Of a DNA stretch of 64,000 bases, positions 62,851 to 64,000 are shown piece after piece (position 1 is the stretch's first letter; every line of letters starts with the position of its first letter). The stretch comes from an uncultured Chitinophaga sp. (GTDB taxonomy: Bacteria > Bacteroidota > Bacteroidia > Cytophagales > Cyclobacteriaceae). Location of the stretch: NCBI GenBank assembly GCA_902168205.1, contig CABHOK010000011.1, positions 186,001 through 250,000 on the forward strand, written 5' to 3'. The notes beneath the pieces were generated by a model. The model was given only the letters and a program-made list of their open reading frames with translations, had not been told where the DNA came from and searched no databases. A program made the position numbers and the translations under genes.

Positions 62851-63150
62851 CTGCGAGCTGTGAGAATAGAGCCAGAAGTAAGAAGTTGCTGGCTGCAGGC
62901 TACAAGCTGACAGTTACTGCTTCAACGGTATACTTTTAGAAAAATGATAAGTATAGAGCAGCTGCGAATTGCGAGCTTTGGGCTGTGAGTAATTTTTTGT
63001 ATTGTACTAAGTGCGTTGCTAAAACTAGGATATGGTACATTATGATACACCAACCTGAAGCCCCTTTAACGTAATCGTTAAATTCAGAAACTCTACCAGC
63101 AGCCAGTAGCTCGAAGCTTTAAAGATAGCAGCGAGCCACGAGCTGCCAGC
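62850..63150. repeat. Intergenic palindromic element (copy G)
   Basis: The left arm (AGCTGCGAGCTGTGAG then CCAGAAGTAAGAAGTTGCTG) mirrors the right end of copy F. Cores are GCTGCAGGCTAC (minus strand) at 62892-62903 and GTAGCTCGAAGC at 63106-63117. The gap 62851-63160 has no gene. Confidence 0.8.
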
Positions 63151-63160
63151 ACCAACACTG

Positions 63161-63898
63161 CTAGTAGATCTTGTCAATGTGCGCTCTTCCAAAAATCAGG
63201 CCTTTGCTTACCTGGGCGTCTCCGTTGTAGGATACGCGTGACTCACCGAAGGAATTTACGCGGAGTTCGTCTTGTGTGGTGAGTTTGATTTTACTCTCAC
63301 CATATATATTCGTGATGGTAGAGAAACTCTTCAACGCTTGTGTATCGATCTTGTTTTCACCGAAGAGTCTGTATTTCTGATATTCGGCTGTGCCGCCTTT
63401 TATTTTTAATTCGTTCTCACCGTAGAAGCTTGTCTTGAGGTACTCGGTATTGATAGAAGCCAATGTTATTTCATTTTCACCATACGCTTTCAATTTAAAC
63501 TTCTTAGCCTTCAGTTCGCTCTTGCAGGTTAGCTCCTGTGCTCCGCGAATCTCGAGGTGTTTCAACTGACGATAGGTAACGTACGCTGTTATGGTAGCAT
63601 TTCTATAAACGCTATTCTTTCCCCAGTTCTCACGCTCTAGTTTGTCTGTTACCCTGGCATCATCCAGGTAGAGGCGGAGTGTTTTTCCTTTTACTTCGAT
63701 ATTGATCTTATCGGCTGATACATTGGAATATACCAGGCGGATACTTTCGTGATCACCTTCTTCGAGAATAACATTGATCCTGGGAGAAGCAATAACCCGG
63801 TTAAAGGAACGGAGGTCTTTCGTAATTTCTTCCTGTCCGTAGGTGAGGGTGGCGATAGCGAACAGAAGCGAGGCGAGGGTAATTTTAATCATTTTCAT
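63161..63898 (-). CDS. GIN-domain (DUF2807) secreted protein
   Basis: 245 residues with a signal peptide (TLASLLFAIATLTYGQ). The mature protein is a right-handed beta-helix-like GIN domain (DUF2807): DLRSFNRVIASPRINVILEEGD, YRQLKHLEIRGAQEL and a repeated pattern of short strands with NEITL, ENELKI and ESKIKL. Such head-GIN proteins are frequent in Bacteroidota, are exported and lack a firm function; adhesion has been proposed. Bases after 63898 show no gene start. Confidence 0.88.
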   Translation of the reverse strand: MKMIKITLASLLFAIATLTYGQEEITKDLRSFNRVIASPRINVILEEGDHESIRLVYSNVSADKINIEVKGKTLRLYLDDARVTDKLERENWGKNSVYRNATITAYVTYRQLKHLEIRGAQELTCKSELKAKKFKLKAYGENEITLASINTEYLKTSFYGENELKIKGGTAEYQKYRLFGENKIDTQALKSFSTITNIYGESKIKLTTQDELRVNSFGESRVSYNGDAQVSKGLIFGRAHIDKIY

Positions 63899-64000
63899 AA
63901 ATCCTTTAATAGTGTTTCATTTCAGACAGCCGACTTGGTGTTTACCCCTACGTGGTGATGAAAAGTTATCCGTTATCCGTATTTGCTAATAACGATTCAC

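Overview
The window comes from a member of the Bacteroidota, most likely a gliding/soil Cytophagales. It has three SusC/SusD outer-membrane pairs, a type IX secretion (T9SS) C-terminal sorting domain, many lipoproteins and glycoside hydrolases (GHs), an ECF sigma/FecR pair and almost no Shine-Dalgarno sequences. The genus cannot be fixed from the sequence. No rRNA, tRNA, CRISPR array or prophage was seen.

Layout. (1) 1-12.3 kb is a beta-glucan (laminarin-like) utilisation locus. It holds the end of a secreted CBM6/fascin-like protein, a large membrane-spanning one-component regulator on the minus strand, then SusC, SusD, a PKD-domain surface lipoprotein and two GH16 beta-glucanases. (2) 12.6-30.9 kb is a glucuronoxylan locus. 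A minus-strand operon (LacI regulator, GH67 alpha-glucuronidase, SDR oxidoreductase) diverges from SusC-SusD-GH10 xylanase. After a strong terminator come GH35, GH115 alpha-glucuronidase, a second GH10 and mannonate dehydratase UxuA. Together these cover xylan cutting, import, removal of (methyl)glucuronate by two GH families, and entry of the uronate into the mannonate branch; the isomerase UxaC is not in the window. (3) 31-35 kb is a mixed stretch: a small hypothetical, a secreted Imm51-like protein, a DUF418 membrane protein, a Nudix fusion and a membrane protein. (4) 35.1-42.6 kb is an ECF sigma / FecR / STN-SusC / SusD / lipoprotein locus with no enzyme. (5) 42.8-50.7 kb holds housekeeping and stress genes: MsrB, SGNH hydrolase, YHS protein, Hsp20, HtrA protease, ALDH7, a response regulator and a large helical hypothetical. 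(6) 50.8-59.6 kb holds a WG-repeat protein, GH43, a CE1-like esterase, GH3, and a Nudix-type sugar regulator divergent from GH3. (7) 60-64 kb holds a REP-associated tyrosine transposase (RAYT), a hypothetical, an alpha/beta hydrolase and a GIN-domain protein.

The most unusual signal is in the gaps between genes. A family of palindromic elements rich in AGCTGC/CAGCC words occurs in at least seven intergenic regions. Most copies contain a 12-base core GTAGCYYGMRGC whose GTAG foot resembles that of known RAYT/REP systems, and a RAYT gene sits about 0.7-1.3 kb from the largest cluster. One gene (alpha/beta hydrolase) is bracketed by a 34-base exact inverted copy. Other regulatory-looking signals are LacI-type palindromes between lacI and susC, a CAAACGTTTTCG word shared by the promoters of the first two SusC genes, four near-helically phased GATGTAG repeats, and palindromes between GH3 and its divergent regulator.
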